The notes under the pieces are model-generated. The model saw only the letters and a program-made list of their open reading frames with translations, did no database searches and was not told the origin of the DNA. Made by a program: the position numbers and the translations under genes. Source: Paraburkholderia phenoliruptrix (GTDB lineage: Bacteria; Pseudomonadota; Gammaproteobacteria; Burkholderiales; Burkholderiaceae). Taken from it: a stretch of DNA of 64,000 nucleotides. The stretch is from NCBI RefSeq assembly GCF_019511605.1, contig NZ_JAEUAV010000006.1, forward strand, positions 1 through 64,000, read 5' to 3'. Position 1 is the stretch's first letter. Each line of letters starts with the position of its first letter. Below, in pieces: positions 41,475 through 50,804 of the stretch.

Positions 41475-42836
41475 GTGCCGCGCTCTATCCCCAGCGGGTC
41501 GATCCCCAGTCATCTGATCGCCGCGCTCGCGGCGTTGCTGATGTTGTCCTTCCTGAGCCTGACGGCGGGTGTGCGCGTGACGCGTGCCGCCGCGCCCGTG
41601 CAGGCCGTCACTTGCCAGGCCGCCTCCACGACGCGACCGCAGCCCGTGCTGCCAAAAGGATTCACCGAGCAGATCCTGTACAAAGGCTGCCTGAACCAGC
41701 CGACCGCGATCGGTTTCAATTCGGATAAAACGCGGGTTTTCGTCGCCGAGAAAGGCGGGCGCGTGTGGAATTGCGAGCTTGCCTCGCCAGTCTGCACGCT
41801 GTTTGCCGACCTCAGCAGCGAAGTCTGCAACCAGGACGACCGCGGGCTTCTCGGGCTTGCCGTCGACCCATTGAACGACGCGAAAGTCTACGTTCTCTAC
41901 ACGACGCCTCGCGCCGCCGGAGCATGCAGCGGATACTTTCCGACCGCCGGGCAGCTCTCGCTGCTCACGCCTGCGGGCGAAACGAAAATCCTGCCCGCAG
42001 CCGGCGCAACCAGCCAGACGTGGTGCTTTTACTCGCAGTCTCATAGTATCGGCGCGCTCGTGTTCGGCAGCGACAACAGGACGCTTTTCGTCAGCGCGGG
42101 CGACGGCGCCAACTTCCAGCAAGTGGACTACGGTCAGCTCGACAACGCTTGCGGCGACGGCACGAATCTGCCTCAAGGTGCGTTCCGCAGCCAGGGCGTC
42201 TCGCCGTACAGCGACGGCGTCATTCTGCGCATCACGAACCCCGGCACGGGCACGCAAAGCGTCGCGACCATCGCAAACGGCTTGCGCAACCCGTTCCGCT
42301 TTGCCCGCGCGCCGGGCTCGACCGACGAGCTGTATATCGGCAACGTCGGCTGGAACACGTGGGAAGCCATCGACCACGCGAGCATTGACGGCCAGAACTT
42401 CGGCTGGCCATGCTACGAAGGCCCGAACACGCAGCCCGACTATCAGGCCACCAACTATTGCGGCAGCGTCGGCGGCGTCACCGCGCCCTTTTTCGCTTAC
42501 GGGCACCAGAGCTACGTTTCGGAAGAGGACAGAAAGGGCAAGACCTGCGGAGGCCGGCCCTCTGGCGGCGGGCCGGATCAGAACGGCAGCGTGATATCGG
42601 CAATCGGCTTTACCGACGGCACGAGCCAGACTTACCCCGCGCCCTATGACAAGGCTTTGTATTTCGGCGACATTCTGCGCAAATGCATCTGGACGATGCA
42701 GCCGCCGGATAACACGCCGCGGACCTTTGCCAAGGCTCTGGAGGGAGGTCCGGTGGACTTGAAGACGGGTCCGGGCGGCGATCTTTTTTACGTTGACCTG
42801 ATTACCAGCACGGTCAGGCGCATCAGTCACAAGTAG
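41475..42836 (+). CDS. Exported PQQ-dependent sugar dehydrogenase-like protein
   Basis: About 453 residues with a GTG start at 41475 (GGGAGGA upstream), a signal sequence (HLIAALAALLMLSFLSLTA) and a six-bladed beta-propeller of the glucose/sorbosone dehydrogenase family: DRGLLGLAVDP, YSQSHSIGALVFGSDN, YSDGVILRITNP, GLRNPFRFARAPGS and NVGWNTWEAID. It contains around ten cysteines, likely disulfides in the periplasm. The frame is open to 41304 but has no start with a ribosome-binding site. Members oxidise sugars with PQQ; the substrate and any PQQ synthesis genes are not visible here. Confidence 0.85.
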   Translation: MPRSIPSGSIPSHLIAALAALLMLSFLSLTAGVRVTRAAAPVQAVTCQAASTTRPQPVLPKGFTEQILYKGCLNQPTAIGFNSDKTRVFVAEKGGRVWNCELASPVCTLFADLSSEVCNQDDRGLLGLAVDPLNDAKVYVLYTTPRAAGACSGYFPTAGQLSLLTPAGETKILPAAGATSQTWCFYSQSHSIGALVFGSDNRTLFVSAGDGANFQQVDYGQLDNACGDGTNLPQGAFRSQGVSPYSDGVILRITNPGTGTQSVATIANGLRNPFRFARAPGSTDELYIGNVGWNTWEAIDHASIDGQNFGWPCYEGPNTQPDYQATNYCGSVGGVTAPFFAYGHQSYVSEEDRKGKTCGGRPSGGGPDQNGSVISAIGFTDGTSQTYPAPYDKALYFGDILRKCIWTMQPPDNTPRTFAKALEGGPVDLKTGPGGDLFYVDLITSTVRRISHK

Positions 42837-43012
42837 GAGCGGCTGATGGCGCCCTTACGGCGTGGCGTGACGTGGCGTGAAGATGCAATCACCAGAACCG
42901 CTCACGCCAACCCGTCACATCGACGCGGCCAGCCAGGCGCTGACGCGATGCGGCCCGCTTCGTGCGACCGCATCGCGCTTGCACAGCCGTGCGCCTGACC
43001 CTGACGACTTCG

Positions 43013-44029
43013 TCAACCCATTGTCAGCACCACGCGGAACCGGGCGTCGCCGCTCATCATCCGTTCATAGGCTTCGGCCGCGCGCTCGAGCGGAAATTCT
43101 TCGATCATCGGCTTGACGCCGGACAGCGCGCTGAACGCAAGCGTATCCTGCGAATCCGCCGACGTCCCCGACGGCCAGCCCTGGATCGAACTGCGCCCCA
43201 TGATGAATTGCGCGATCGGAACCTCGACGGGCTCTTCCGAAATGCCGACCATGATCAGCTTGCCGTTCAGCCCCAAGCCGCCCACCGCCGCGCTCATGGC
43301 CTTGCCGCTCGTCACCGTCGCGAGAATGACGCGCGCGCCGCCGAGCTTCTGCAGTTCCTCGGCAACGTTTTGTGCGCGGCTGTCGATGTAGTGATGAGCG
43401 CCCAGCTCCTTCGCGAGCGACGCTTTGTCCTGCCCGCGCGCGATCGCAACGGTCCGAAAGCCCATTTTCCGCGCGAACTGCACGCCGAGATGCCCAAGCC
43501 CGCCGACCCCGAGGATGGCGACGACATCGCCCGCGCGCGCGCCGCTATTGCGCAGCGCGTTATACGTGGTGATGCCCGCGCACAGCAGCGGCGCCGCGTC
43601 GGTGTCCGATAGATCGTCGGGAATGCTGGCCAACGCCTCGACCGGCGCGACGACGAACTCCGCATAGCCGCCGTCGTAACTGATGCCCGGTATTTGTGCT
43701 TTCTCGCAAAGCACGAAGTCGCCGTGCCTGCACCGCGCGCAGCGTCCGCAATGACCGCCATGCCAGCCGACGCCCACGCGCTGCCCGACTGTCCATCCCT
43801 CGATGCCGGCGCCGAGCGCGTCGATCACGCCGGCAATCTCGTGTCCCGGAACTCGCGGAAATTGCAGACCGGGCCACTGGCCTTCCTTTGTCAGCGAATC
43901 GCTGTGACAGATTCCGCACGCCTGCACCTTGATGCGGACCTGACCGTCGCCCGGCTGCGGGATGTCCCGCTCGACCACCGTCAACGGCCCTCCTGCTGCG
44001 TCAACCTGTACCGCTTTCATGCTGGACAT
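43013..44029 (-). CDS. Zinc-dependent alcohol dehydrogenase (MDR superfamily)
   Basis: A 338-residue cytoplasmic enzyme starting MSSMKAVQVDAAGGP. Catalytic-zinc residues lie in CGICHSD and GHEIAG, the structural zinc site in CGRCARCRHGDFVLCE and the NAD(P) fold in GVGGLGHLGVQ. It resembles class I bacterial alcohol dehydrogenases acting on primary alcohols. GAGGTG lies upstream of the ATG. The neighbouring oxidase operon ends about 320 bases upstream on the same strand, but there is no sign of co-transcription. Open frame to 44416 is not supported. Confidence 0.88.
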   Translation of the reverse strand: MSSMKAVQVDAAGGPLTVVERDIPQPGDGQVRIKVQACGICHSDSLTKEGQWPGLQFPRVPGHEIAGVIDALGAGIEGWTVGQRVGVGWHGGHCGRCARCRHGDFVLCEKAQIPGISYDGGYAEFVVAPVEALASIPDDLSDTDAAPLLCAGITTYNALRNSGARAGDVVAILGVGGLGHLGVQFARKMGFRTVAIARGQDKASLAKELGAHHYIDSRAQNVAEELQKLGGARVILATVTSGKAMSAAVGGLGLNGKLIMVGISEEPVEVPIAQFIMGRSSIQGWPSGTSADSQDTLAFSALSGVKPMIEEFPLERAAEAYERMMSGDARFRVVLTMG

Positions 44030-44346
44030 GGGTTTCACCTCGCTTCTCGTGGATAGGATCGGCGCTCGGGGCTTGCCTCGCGCGACACGCGGACGATCCG
44101 CGCCAGCGCGACAGCGCGAACTCATTGACCATAGTGAAAAACGAGGTGAAATCCAACCTGCGCGTCGAGTGGCAAGACGCCTTTTTGTCTGCGTTGTTGT
44201 CGGCGGCGCCCCTGCATGGGTGCGGTTCTTGCGTCGGTTGTCCGCGTCGGTTGCCCGCGTCGGGAAACGCGCGGCACGTGAGCAGCATGCGAGTTCGTCA
44301 AGCGCATGGGAAGGATGCATTGCGGCGCGACGGCCCATTCCGGCGC
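44030..44346. other. Gene-free stretch between cytochrome and alcohol dehydrogenase genes
   Basis: About 320 bases with no supported gene. A short array of GCGTCGGTTGTCC-like 13-bp units (two and a half copies at about 44231-44262) is the only structure seen. The adh promoter should lie at its left end. Confidence 0.45.
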
Positions 44347-45681
44347 TTACTGATGGATCTTCGAGCGAAGGCGCTCCACCTCGCGGTCCGATACGGGGTC
44401 GGCGTGATTTCCCCACGCGTTTCGCACGAAACTCACCACTTCTGCGATCTGTGCGGACGTCAACTGGCCATGAAAACCTGGCATCTTCTGCGGTGCGGGA
44501 CCCGTCTCGGTTACCGGGCTCGCGCTCCCTTCGATGACGATGCGCAACACCGAAGTCGGATCTTTCGCCAGCACAAGCGGACTTCCCGCCAGCGCTGCAA
44601 TCTTGCCCGGTTCACCACGACCGTCAACCTGATGGCAACGCGCACAGAACGACAGATAGATTCCCGCGCCGTGACGTTCGACCTCGCCCGTGCCCAGCGT
44701 CCGCTCAGTCTGAACACGCACGCGCTTGTCGTCGCGGTAGCTGCCATAGGTTTGCTGCGGCGCAAGCGACTTGAGGTAGACGGCAATGGCGTTCCGATCC
44801 GCGTCGGTCAGGTACTGCGTGCTTTCCCCCACGACGGGAGCCATTGCGCCGAAGGCAACTGCGCCCGCACCGTGCCCGGTGCGCAGAAAATCAGCGATAT
44901 TGCGCGCAGACCACCGCCCTAGCCCGCTTCCTGGGTCGCCGGTGAGGTTCGGCGCAAGCCAATGATCGTTGACTCCGCCAGTGAGGTACCACGGCGATTT
45001 CTCGCTATAGCCGAGCTCATTGTAGGCAGGCCCGCGCGGCGTATGACACGCACCGCAGTGCCCCAAGCCCTGCACAAGGTACGCGCCGCGATTCCACTGC
45101 GCCGTTTGCCCGGGATCGGGGGCAAACTCCTCGCGGTTGCCGAACAGCAAACTCCAGAAGGCCATGCCCCACCGTTGATTGAACGGAAACGGCAGTTTGG
45201 TCTCAGGGGCTTGCTTTGCCGCGGGCATCACTCCATGCATCAGATAGGCGTACAGCGCCGCGACATCGTCGTCGGTCATGTTCGCAAACGAGGGATAAGG
45301 CATGGCCGGGTAAAGCCGCTTGCCGTCGCGACGCTTGCCATAGCGCAATGCATCGGAGAACTCTTTCAACGTGTACTGACCGATCCCAAACTTGGGGTCC
45401 GGCGTGATGTTGCTTGCGTAAATCGGACCGAACGGGGAATTCACCGGCATGCCGCCACCCAACGGCGTATGGTCCGCGGCATCGTGGCACGCGCTGCAAT
45501 CGCCTGCTTTTGCCAGATATTCGCCGCGCGCGACGAGCCGCGGGTCGGTCATCGTCGGCGATTGCGCGGATACGTGGGCGGGCAGATCATCGTCGCCGCC
45601 GCCGCTGCAGCCGGCTAGACCGCACGCGAGGACGAGAGTCAGTGCAACAGCCACGCGTTTTGCATTGGTCGGCGCGTTCAT
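44347..45681 (-). CDS. Three-haem lipoprotein cytochrome c
   Basis: A 444-residue exported cytochrome starting MNAPTNAKRVAVALTLVLAC, with a lipobox-like LAGC followed by SGGG. Three c-type haem motifs occur in order: CSACH near residue 65, CGACH near residue 210 and CARCH near residue 345, each in a separate cytochrome fold, as in the cytochrome subunits of membrane alcohol and gluconate dehydrogenases. It begins one base after the stop of the small membrane protein and is last in the oxidase operon. It may feed electrons into the oxidase or connect to a periplasmic dehydrogenase. Confidence 0.85.
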   Translation of the reverse strand: MNAPTNAKRVAVALTLVLACGLAGCSGGGDDDLPAHVSAQSPTMTDPRLVARGEYLAKAGDCSACHDAADHTPLGGGMPVNSPFGPIYASNITPDPKFGIGQYTLKEFSDALRYGKRRDGKRLYPAMPYPSFANMTDDDVAALYAYLMHGVMPAAKQAPETKLPFPFNQRWGMAFWSLLFGNREEFAPDPGQTAQWNRGAYLVQGLGHCGACHTPRGPAYNELGYSEKSPWYLTGGVNDHWLAPNLTGDPGSGLGRWSARNIADFLRTGHGAGAVAFGAMAPVVGESTQYLTDADRNAIAVYLKSLAPQQTYGSYRDDKRVRVQTERTLGTGEVERHGAGIYLSFCARCHQVDGRGEPGKIAALAGSPLVLAKDPTSVLRIVIEGSASPVTETGPAPQKMPGFHGQLTSAQIAEVVSFVRNAWGNHADPVSDREVERLRSKIHQ

Positions 45682-45682
45682 A

Positions 45683-46159
45683 TCAATGCCATTGGCTGCA
45701 GGAGACGAGAAACACTTCCGCGAGGATCGTGAACAAGAGGCCCACAACGAATCCACAGCCGATCAAAGCGCTACAGAGGGCAATGAAACGCTTGCGGCCA
45801 ATCTCGTCTTCCGCTTGGGAAGACTGTTCTCGCGACACGTCGTTCTTGCGCCGTTCCTTGATACGCTCTTGCCGTCGTTGCAACAGCAGAAAGCCGTAAG
45901 TCGCCAGCGCCGCACAAACGATAGAGATCATGAGCGCCGCGATCGACGCGCCATACAGCCACACATGCAGGTATGAAACGCCGGGCGCGCTGAGCGGTGT
46001 CGTGACAGCGTCGCAGGTCTGGGCGGATATTGTCTCGGAGACGATCACCTGTAACAGCCACGCCCCCGGAGAAAGGAAGAATCCCGCGCCCGCACACCAG
46101 GCGAGGCGTCGCTTCTCCGCCTCGGTCAACCGCTCAGCACCCGCAACCGATGTTTCCAT
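45683..46159 (-). CDS. Small membrane protein of the cytochrome oxidase operon
   Basis: A 158-residue protein starting METSVAGAERLTEAEKRRLA with three hydrophobic spans (about residues 23-42, 65-90 and 127-150) and a charged loop of about 35 residues between the last two (RRQERIKERRKNDVSREQSS). Its ATG overlaps the stop codon of the oxidase subunit I/III gene by one base (TAATG). I do not recognise a named family; position suggests an assembly or small subunit role in the oxidase. Confidence 0.7.
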   Translation of the reverse strand: METSVAGAERLTEAEKRRLAWCAGAGFFLSPGAWLLQVIVSETISAQTCDAVTTPLSAPGVSYLHVWLYGASIAALMISIVCAALATYGFLLLQRRQERIKERRKNDVSREQSSQAEDEIGRKRFIALCSALIGCGFVVGLLFTILAEVFLVSCSQWH

Positions 46160-48768
46160 TACTGGCTCCTTAGCCAGAACGGCGTCACATACAGCGCGGT
46201 AAAGATGAATAGCCAGATAACATCCACGAAGTGCCAGTAGAGCCCGCCGATTCGCATGGGCGCGCTGCGCTCCTTGTCGAAGTAGCCGAGCGTAATCCAG
46301 ATTGCGAGCAGCACCAGGATCACCAGCCCGACCAGAACGTGTGCGAGGTGGAAGCCGGTGATCGTGAAATACAGCGATCCATACAGGTGAGCGGTGACCC
46401 GATACGGATGGTCGTGCCATTCCTTCAGCTGAATGCCGACGAAAAGACAGCCGAGCACAATGGCGACGATCATCCAGCTGAGCGCCTGCCATCGCCTGCT
46501 CTTTCTGACTGCTCGCTCGGACAGCCAGGCAAAGACGCTGCTCAGTATCAGGACGCTCGTGCTCAATCCACCAACACCGATTTTCGGCATGCCTTCCGGT
46601 GGCCACGCCAGTTGCGTTTGCGACTGCGAGTAGAAGTAACTGAAGATGAGATAACCAAAGAGGCTTGCCTCCGTCACGACAAGAGCGAGCACGCCCCACC
46701 AGCCACCGGAGTGTTCACCGGCACTGCCCACGGGAAGCGCGTCCTGCTCGCGCGCCTCTCGCGCAGACACCGTCTGCTTCGGCGAGGGCGGCTCCCGCTG
46801 CGCCAGAGAACGGCGCGGCCACATCCAGGCAATCAATGCCGCGCCGCAAGCGGCGAAGGCAACGATGGTGAGCACCGGCGAGTGAAGCAGCATCCCAACG
46901 AACACAAGCGCTGCAAACAGCCCGACAAAGAACGGAGACCATGCGTCTTCCGGCATCTTCAGGATGACGTCTGGCTTGCCGCTAAAAGGGTGCACGCCGA
47001 GCGCCTCCCGGCCCCTATGCAGCAGATACCCTTCCTCCAGGCTGGATCGCCGTCCAGAAGGACGCAAACGGTCTTCCCACAGGGGATGGCGCGATCCGAC
47101 AACGGGCAGAACTGCGAAGTTGTACGGTGGCGGCGGCGAAGCCACGGACCACTCCAGGCCCGACGCATCCCACGGATTGGGCGGCGCTTTCCTTCCGCGC
47201 CGTGCGGATACCACTGCGTTGATGGCGAACAGCAGCACACCGATGCCTAACGCGAAGGACCCGACCGTCGTAATCAGGTTGGAGGTGTCCCAGCCCATTC
47301 CCTCGGGGTACGTGTAAATGCGGCGCGGCATACCGAGAAGGCCCGAAATGTGCATCGGAAAAAAGCCGACGTTGAAACCCGTCAGGACGGTCCAGAATGC
47401 GATCTTTCCAAGCCGCTCGTTCATTAGACGCCCGGTGAACTTTGGGAACCAGTAGGTGATGCCGCCGAGCACCGGGAAAACGTTGATGCCCAGCAACACG
47501 TAGTGCAGGTGAGCAACGATGAAGTACGTCTCGTTGAGTTGCCAGTCGAGCGGCACGGCGGCTGTCATGACGCCGGACACTCCGCCGACCACGAACATCA
47601 ACACGAAGCTCGCAAAGTAAAGGAACGGCACGGAAAACACGGGCCGTCCCGTCCAGATCGTCGCGATCCACGCGAACACCGCGACGGCGCTCGGGATCGA
47701 AATCAGTACGCTTGCGGCGCCGAAAAACGCCAGCGCGAGCGGCGCGATGCCTGTTGCGAACATGTGATGGATCCACACTTCGAAGCCGATGATCATGGTG
47801 GCCACCGTCGCCATCGCGACGGCCGCATAAGCCACGAGCGGTCGCCTGCAGAAGGTCGGCAATGCGTCAGAAACAATGCCCATTGCGGGCAGAACCACCA
47901 CATACACCCACGGATGCGCGAACATCCAGAACAGGTGCTGCCACAACAGTGGCCGGCCGTCGGCGGCCACGTCGAAAAAGTGCGTGCCGATATTGCGATC
48001 CATCCACAGCAGGAAGGACGCGAGGCTCACGGCCGGCACTGCAAACAGATTGGCGAAGGAAGCGGTGAGCGTTCCCCATACGATGACAGGCAGCCGATCC
48101 ACGGACATGCCGACCGCTCGCATACGAAACAGCGTTACGACGAAGTTGACCGCTCCGACCGTGGTAGATATGCCGAGCAGCACCATTCCCAGCGAGTACA
48201 CATCGATGTTGGGACCTCGGTTGTATTCGATTGACGAGAACGGTACATAGTTGAACCAGCCCGCATTGGGCGCCTCACCCAATGGGAAACTGCAATAGAG
48301 AAATACGCCGGCAAACACGAAGATCCAGTATGACAGCGCATTGAGGCGCGGGAACGCCATGTCGCGAGAGCCGAGCATGAGCGGCCAGAGAAAGTTGGCA
48401 AAGCCGCTTAGCACGGGCAACGCGTATAGAAAGATCATCGTCACGCCGTGCATCGTGAAAAGCTGCGCGTATTGCTCGGGAGTCAGCAGCGTCTCGTTCG
48501 GCCGCGCCAGTTGCAGGCGCATGAGTAGCGCCTCGGCGCCGCCAACCAGCAGAAAAACAAACGCCGTGACGATGTAACGCAAGCCGATCTTCTTGTGGTC
48601 CACGGTCGTAATGAAACCGCGCCAGCCCCGTTCGCCTTCCCATGTCTCGCGCAAGCGTTGCTCGGCTTCGGAACCTTGCGGCGCGCTACCGAACTCAGGC
48701 TTGCGCCGGAAAGCAGCTTGCCCTCGCTGCCCGCCGCTGTAATCGCTGTAATCACTCGTTGCCGACAT
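46159..48768 (-). CDS. Cytochrome c oxidase subunit I fused to subunit III
   Basis: An 869-residue fusion. Residues of about 50-580 are a 12-span subunit I with haem and copper ligands: HGVTMIFLY, HPWVYVVVLPAMG with the cross-linked His-Tyr pair, WIHHMFATG and AHLHYVLLGINVFP. From about residue 680 the subunit III part follows (GGWWGVLALVVTEASLFGYL, then GFHLAHVLVGLVIL and YWHFVDVIWLFIF). Such fusions occur in caa3-type oxidases. Proton pumping reduces oxygen with electrons from cytochrome c in the inner membrane. It begins ten bases after the subunit II gene. Confidence 0.9.
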   Translation of the reverse strand: MSATSDYSDYSGGQRGQAAFRRKPEFGSAPQGSEAEQRLRETWEGERGWRGFITTVDHKKIGLRYIVTAFVFLLVGGAEALLMRLQLARPNETLLTPEQYAQLFTMHGVTMIFLYALPVLSGFANFLWPLMLGSRDMAFPRLNALSYWIFVFAGVFLYCSFPLGEAPNAGWFNYVPFSSIEYNRGPNIDVYSLGMVLLGISTTVGAVNFVVTLFRMRAVGMSVDRLPVIVWGTLTASFANLFAVPAVSLASFLLWMDRNIGTHFFDVAADGRPLLWQHLFWMFAHPWVYVVVLPAMGIVSDALPTFCRRPLVAYAAVAMATVATMIIGFEVWIHHMFATGIAPLALAFFGAASVLISIPSAVAVFAWIATIWTGRPVFSVPFLYFASFVLMFVVGGVSGVMTAAVPLDWQLNETYFIVAHLHYVLLGINVFPVLGGITYWFPKFTGRLMNERLGKIAFWTVLTGFNVGFFPMHISGLLGMPRRIYTYPEGMGWDTSNLITTVGSFALGIGVLLFAINAVVSARRGRKAPPNPWDASGLEWSVASPPPPYNFAVLPVVGSRHPLWEDRLRPSGRRSSLEEGYLLHRGREALGVHPFSGKPDVILKMPEDAWSPFFVGLFAALVFVGMLLHSPVLTIVAFAACGAALIAWMWPRRSLAQREPPSPKQTVSAREAREQDALPVGSAGEHSGGWWGVLALVVTEASLFGYLIFSYFYSQSQTQLAWPPEGMPKIGVGGLSTSVLILSSVFAWLSERAVRKSRRWQALSWMIVAIVLGCLFVGIQLKEWHDHPYRVTAHLYGSLYFTITGFHLAHVLVGLVILVLLAIWITLGYFDKERSAPMRIGGLYWHFVDVIWLFIFTALYVTPFWLRSQ

Positions 48769-48778
48769 CGTGATTTCC

Positions 48779-49852
48779 TTACCTGAGAGTTGCGAGGTAC
48801 GCGGACAGGTCGCTCGCCTCCGCAGGCGAAAGCTTCATGTCGGGCATGAGGGCGCCGGGTTTGATGTCCTGCACGTGCTGCACCCAGTCGATCATATTTT
48901 TCGGAGTATTGACGATGGTGCCGGCCGCGATCAGCCGCCGCGACATCACATGAGTGAGGTCCGGCGCCTGCACACCCGCAGCATTGCTGCCGCGAATCGC
49001 GTGACAGCCCGCACAGCGATCCTCGAACAGCTTCGCCCCCCGTTTTGCGGAGTCATTGGTTGCCGCAAGGGGTGGTGACTGTTGCGCGCCAAGCCATCGG
49101 TCGAACTCGGCTTGCGGCTGTGCGTAGACTTCAAAGGCCATATGCGCATGTTGAACCCCGCAATACTGCGTGCATTGACCGCGAAAGACACCGGGTCGAT
49201 CCGCCTCGAGCCATTGGCGATTAGTGACTCCAGGTATGGCCTGCGTTTTGCCCGACAGCTCCGGGACCCAGAACGCATGAATGACGTCGGCACTCTTGAG
49301 TAATACAAGCACCGGTACGCCAACCGGAATATGGAGTTCGTTTGCCGTCGCGAAACGCCTGGTGCCCTTGGTGTCCTCTTCATAGTCGACTTTCCACCAC
49401 CAGTCGTAAGCGGTGACCGTCACGGTAAGTGCAGGCTCGCGTGGGGGATCGGCAACCTGCGCGAGTACAACCAGCATGTACACCGTGATTGCGAGCAGTG
49501 CGAGCGTCGAGATAGTCGTACCGACATAAACGAAGCTCGGGCCGCCTTTCGTGTTCAGCGCGTTCGCATCCTCCTGCCTGCGGCGCTTGAAGATCGCGAC
49601 GAGAAGCATGATGGCGATCAGCACGCACACGAAGCTGCAGATGCCTGCAAGCATCCACCCTAGATGCAGCACGGGCTGCGCCGCCGGCCCCTCGCCGCGC
49701 AAGAAGTACGCGAGCGGCGTGTGCCCGCTCGTCAACGATCCGGGCTCGCCCTGAGTAGCGGTATCGGCGTATGCATCGAGTTCGCGAAAGGCGATTGCGA
49801 GTGGCGCGCCGCATCGGACCAGCCACTTCGCGCACCGGCAGGTGAAGCTCAC
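48779..49852 (-). CDS. Cytochrome c oxidase subunit II with fused cytochrome c domain
   Basis: About 357 residues from a GTG start that overlaps the stop of the DUF4396 gene (ATGTGA) and has AAGGAG upstream. Two N-terminal membrane helices are followed by the cupredoxin domain; the binuclear CuA site is seen in GQCTQYCGVQHAHM. A C-terminal cytochrome c domain with CAGCH makes this a caa3-type subunit, which can accept electrons directly through its own haem. The chosen start follows the usual layout; an ATG at 49945 lies inside the preceding gene. Confidence 0.88.
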   Translation of the reverse strand: MSFTCRCAKWLVRCGAPLAIAFRELDAYADTATQGEPGSLTSGHTPLAYFLRGEGPAAQPVLHLGWMLAGICSFVCVLIAIMLLVAIFKRRRQEDANALNTKGGPSFVYVGTTISTLALLAITVYMLVVLAQVADPPREPALTVTVTAYDWWWKVDYEEDTKGTRRFATANELHIPVGVPVLVLLKSADVIHAFWVPELSGKTQAIPGVTNRQWLEADRPGVFRGQCTQYCGVQHAHMAFEVYAQPQAEFDRWLGAQQSPPLAATNDSAKRGAKLFEDRCAGCHAIRGSNAAGVQAPDLTHVMSRRLIAAGTIVNTPKNMIDWVQHVQDIKPGALMPDMKLSPAEASDLSAYLATLR

Positions 49853-50508
49853 ATTTTCTCCTTGATGCCACGCCTGATGAGCCAGTAGTTCACCGGACAA
49901 GTCGTAGCAAACCCCACCACCATCGCGGCCTGCATGCGCACCCAATACGCGGCATCCGTAGGTTTGAGCGGGCTAGCAAGCTTCGCGAAAGCTATCATGC
50001 AGGCGAACATGCCGACTTCGTAAGCAAGCAGCGAAAGCGTGTCCGCTTTCACCGCGGCAGCAATGCCATCGCGCAGACCGAGACCGCGCATCGGCGCAAT
50101 GGAGAAGTACTGAAACGCTATACCGATCAGATAGGCCAAAGCAAACGCTAGCGCCAGTCGTCCTGCAAGCTCGGACCCCCCTATTGCCAGCGACAACGCA
50201 AAAGCCAGCCATTCGCCTATGAAGTCGCCCAACGCACATCCGGCGCCGCAGTGCGTCGCGCCAAGGAAGGTGGACTGCCACACCGGCGCTTCCTGCTTGC
50301 CGGCACCTGGGTTCGAACGGCCGAACCAGAAATAGAAAACCAGCCCCGCGGGTCCCCAGTACAGCACGGTGAGCGGCCAGACGACTGACATGATGGGCAT
50401 TGGTTGCTTATGGCCGGCCACCCATATGTCGAACATCACAAAACATGCTGCAAGCGCAGACAACATGAGCCACGCTGCCGGCATGACAGCCGACCACTCT
50501 GCTTGCAT
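49849..50508 (-). CDS. DUF4396-like membrane protein heading the oxidase operon
   Basis: A 219-residue protein starting MQAEWSAVMPAAW with five to six hydrophobic spans. The motif ATHCGAGCALGDFIGEWLAF and the closing TTCPVNYWLIRRGIKEKM resemble DUF4396. Several conserved Cys and His residues in the first motif might bind a metal, so copper delivery to the oxidase is conceivable but unproven. It is the first gene of the operon, with a four-base overlap into subunit II. GGAG precedes the ATG; the frame upstream to 50607 lacks similarity. Confidence 0.72.
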   Translation of the reverse strand: MQAEWSAVMPAAWLMLSALAACFVMFDIWVAGHKQPMPIMSVVWPLTVLYWGPAGLVFYFWFGRSNPGAGKQEAPVWQSTFLGATHCGAGCALGDFIGEWLAFALSLAIGGSELAGRLALAFALAYLIGIAFQYFSIAPMRGLGLRDGIAAAVKADTLSLLAYEVGMFACMIAFAKLASPLKPTDAAYWVRMQAAMVVGFATTCPVNYWLIRRGIKEKM

Positions 50509-50546
50509 CCTGGATTCTCCGGCAATGCTTGTATGGATTACGGTGA

Positions 50547-50574
50547 CGAGTACGCCGTACCGGCGTCGTACTCG
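50547..50574 (-). promoter_or_regulatory. Inverted repeat upstream of the oxidase operon
   Basis: CGAGTAC and GTACTCG form perfect 7-base arms around a 14-base centre containing GCCGTACCGGC. It lies 39-66 bases before the DUF4396 start, in the expected promoter region, and could be an operator controlling the oxidase genes. The binding protein is unknown. Confidence 0.45.
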
Positions 50575-50784
50575 CAACTGCTCGCTTCGATTGGGAGGAG
50601 ACAGCAATTCTTATTCCGTTCCCCGCTTGCGCGGCATCTCGCCAATAGCACGTTTGCCGGAGTCGATCAGGTCTCCAGGAAATTCAATTCGAGGTGAACA
50701 TATGGCACGTGGTGACTTCCAGCATGAAAGGATTTTGAATGTCTGAGGACCACACAAGTGCTGAAAGGCCGAAAGGCGCTTGAC

Positions 50785-50804
50785 CGTGCAAGCTGACTTG
50801 CACG
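50785..50804. promoter_or_regulatory. Perfect 8-bp inverted repeat in the gene-poor region
   Basis: CGTGCAAG, four bases, CTTGCACG. There is no T-run on either side, so an operator or a processed RNA hairpin is likelier than a terminator. It is about 280 bases from the oxidase operon start and no gene starts near it. Confidence 0.4.

Noticed and set aside
41451-42830. A 459-codon open frame on the minus strand
   Set aside because: Antisense to the sugar dehydrogenase-like gene, which has signal peptide, ribosome-binding site and propeller motifs; the shadow has none.
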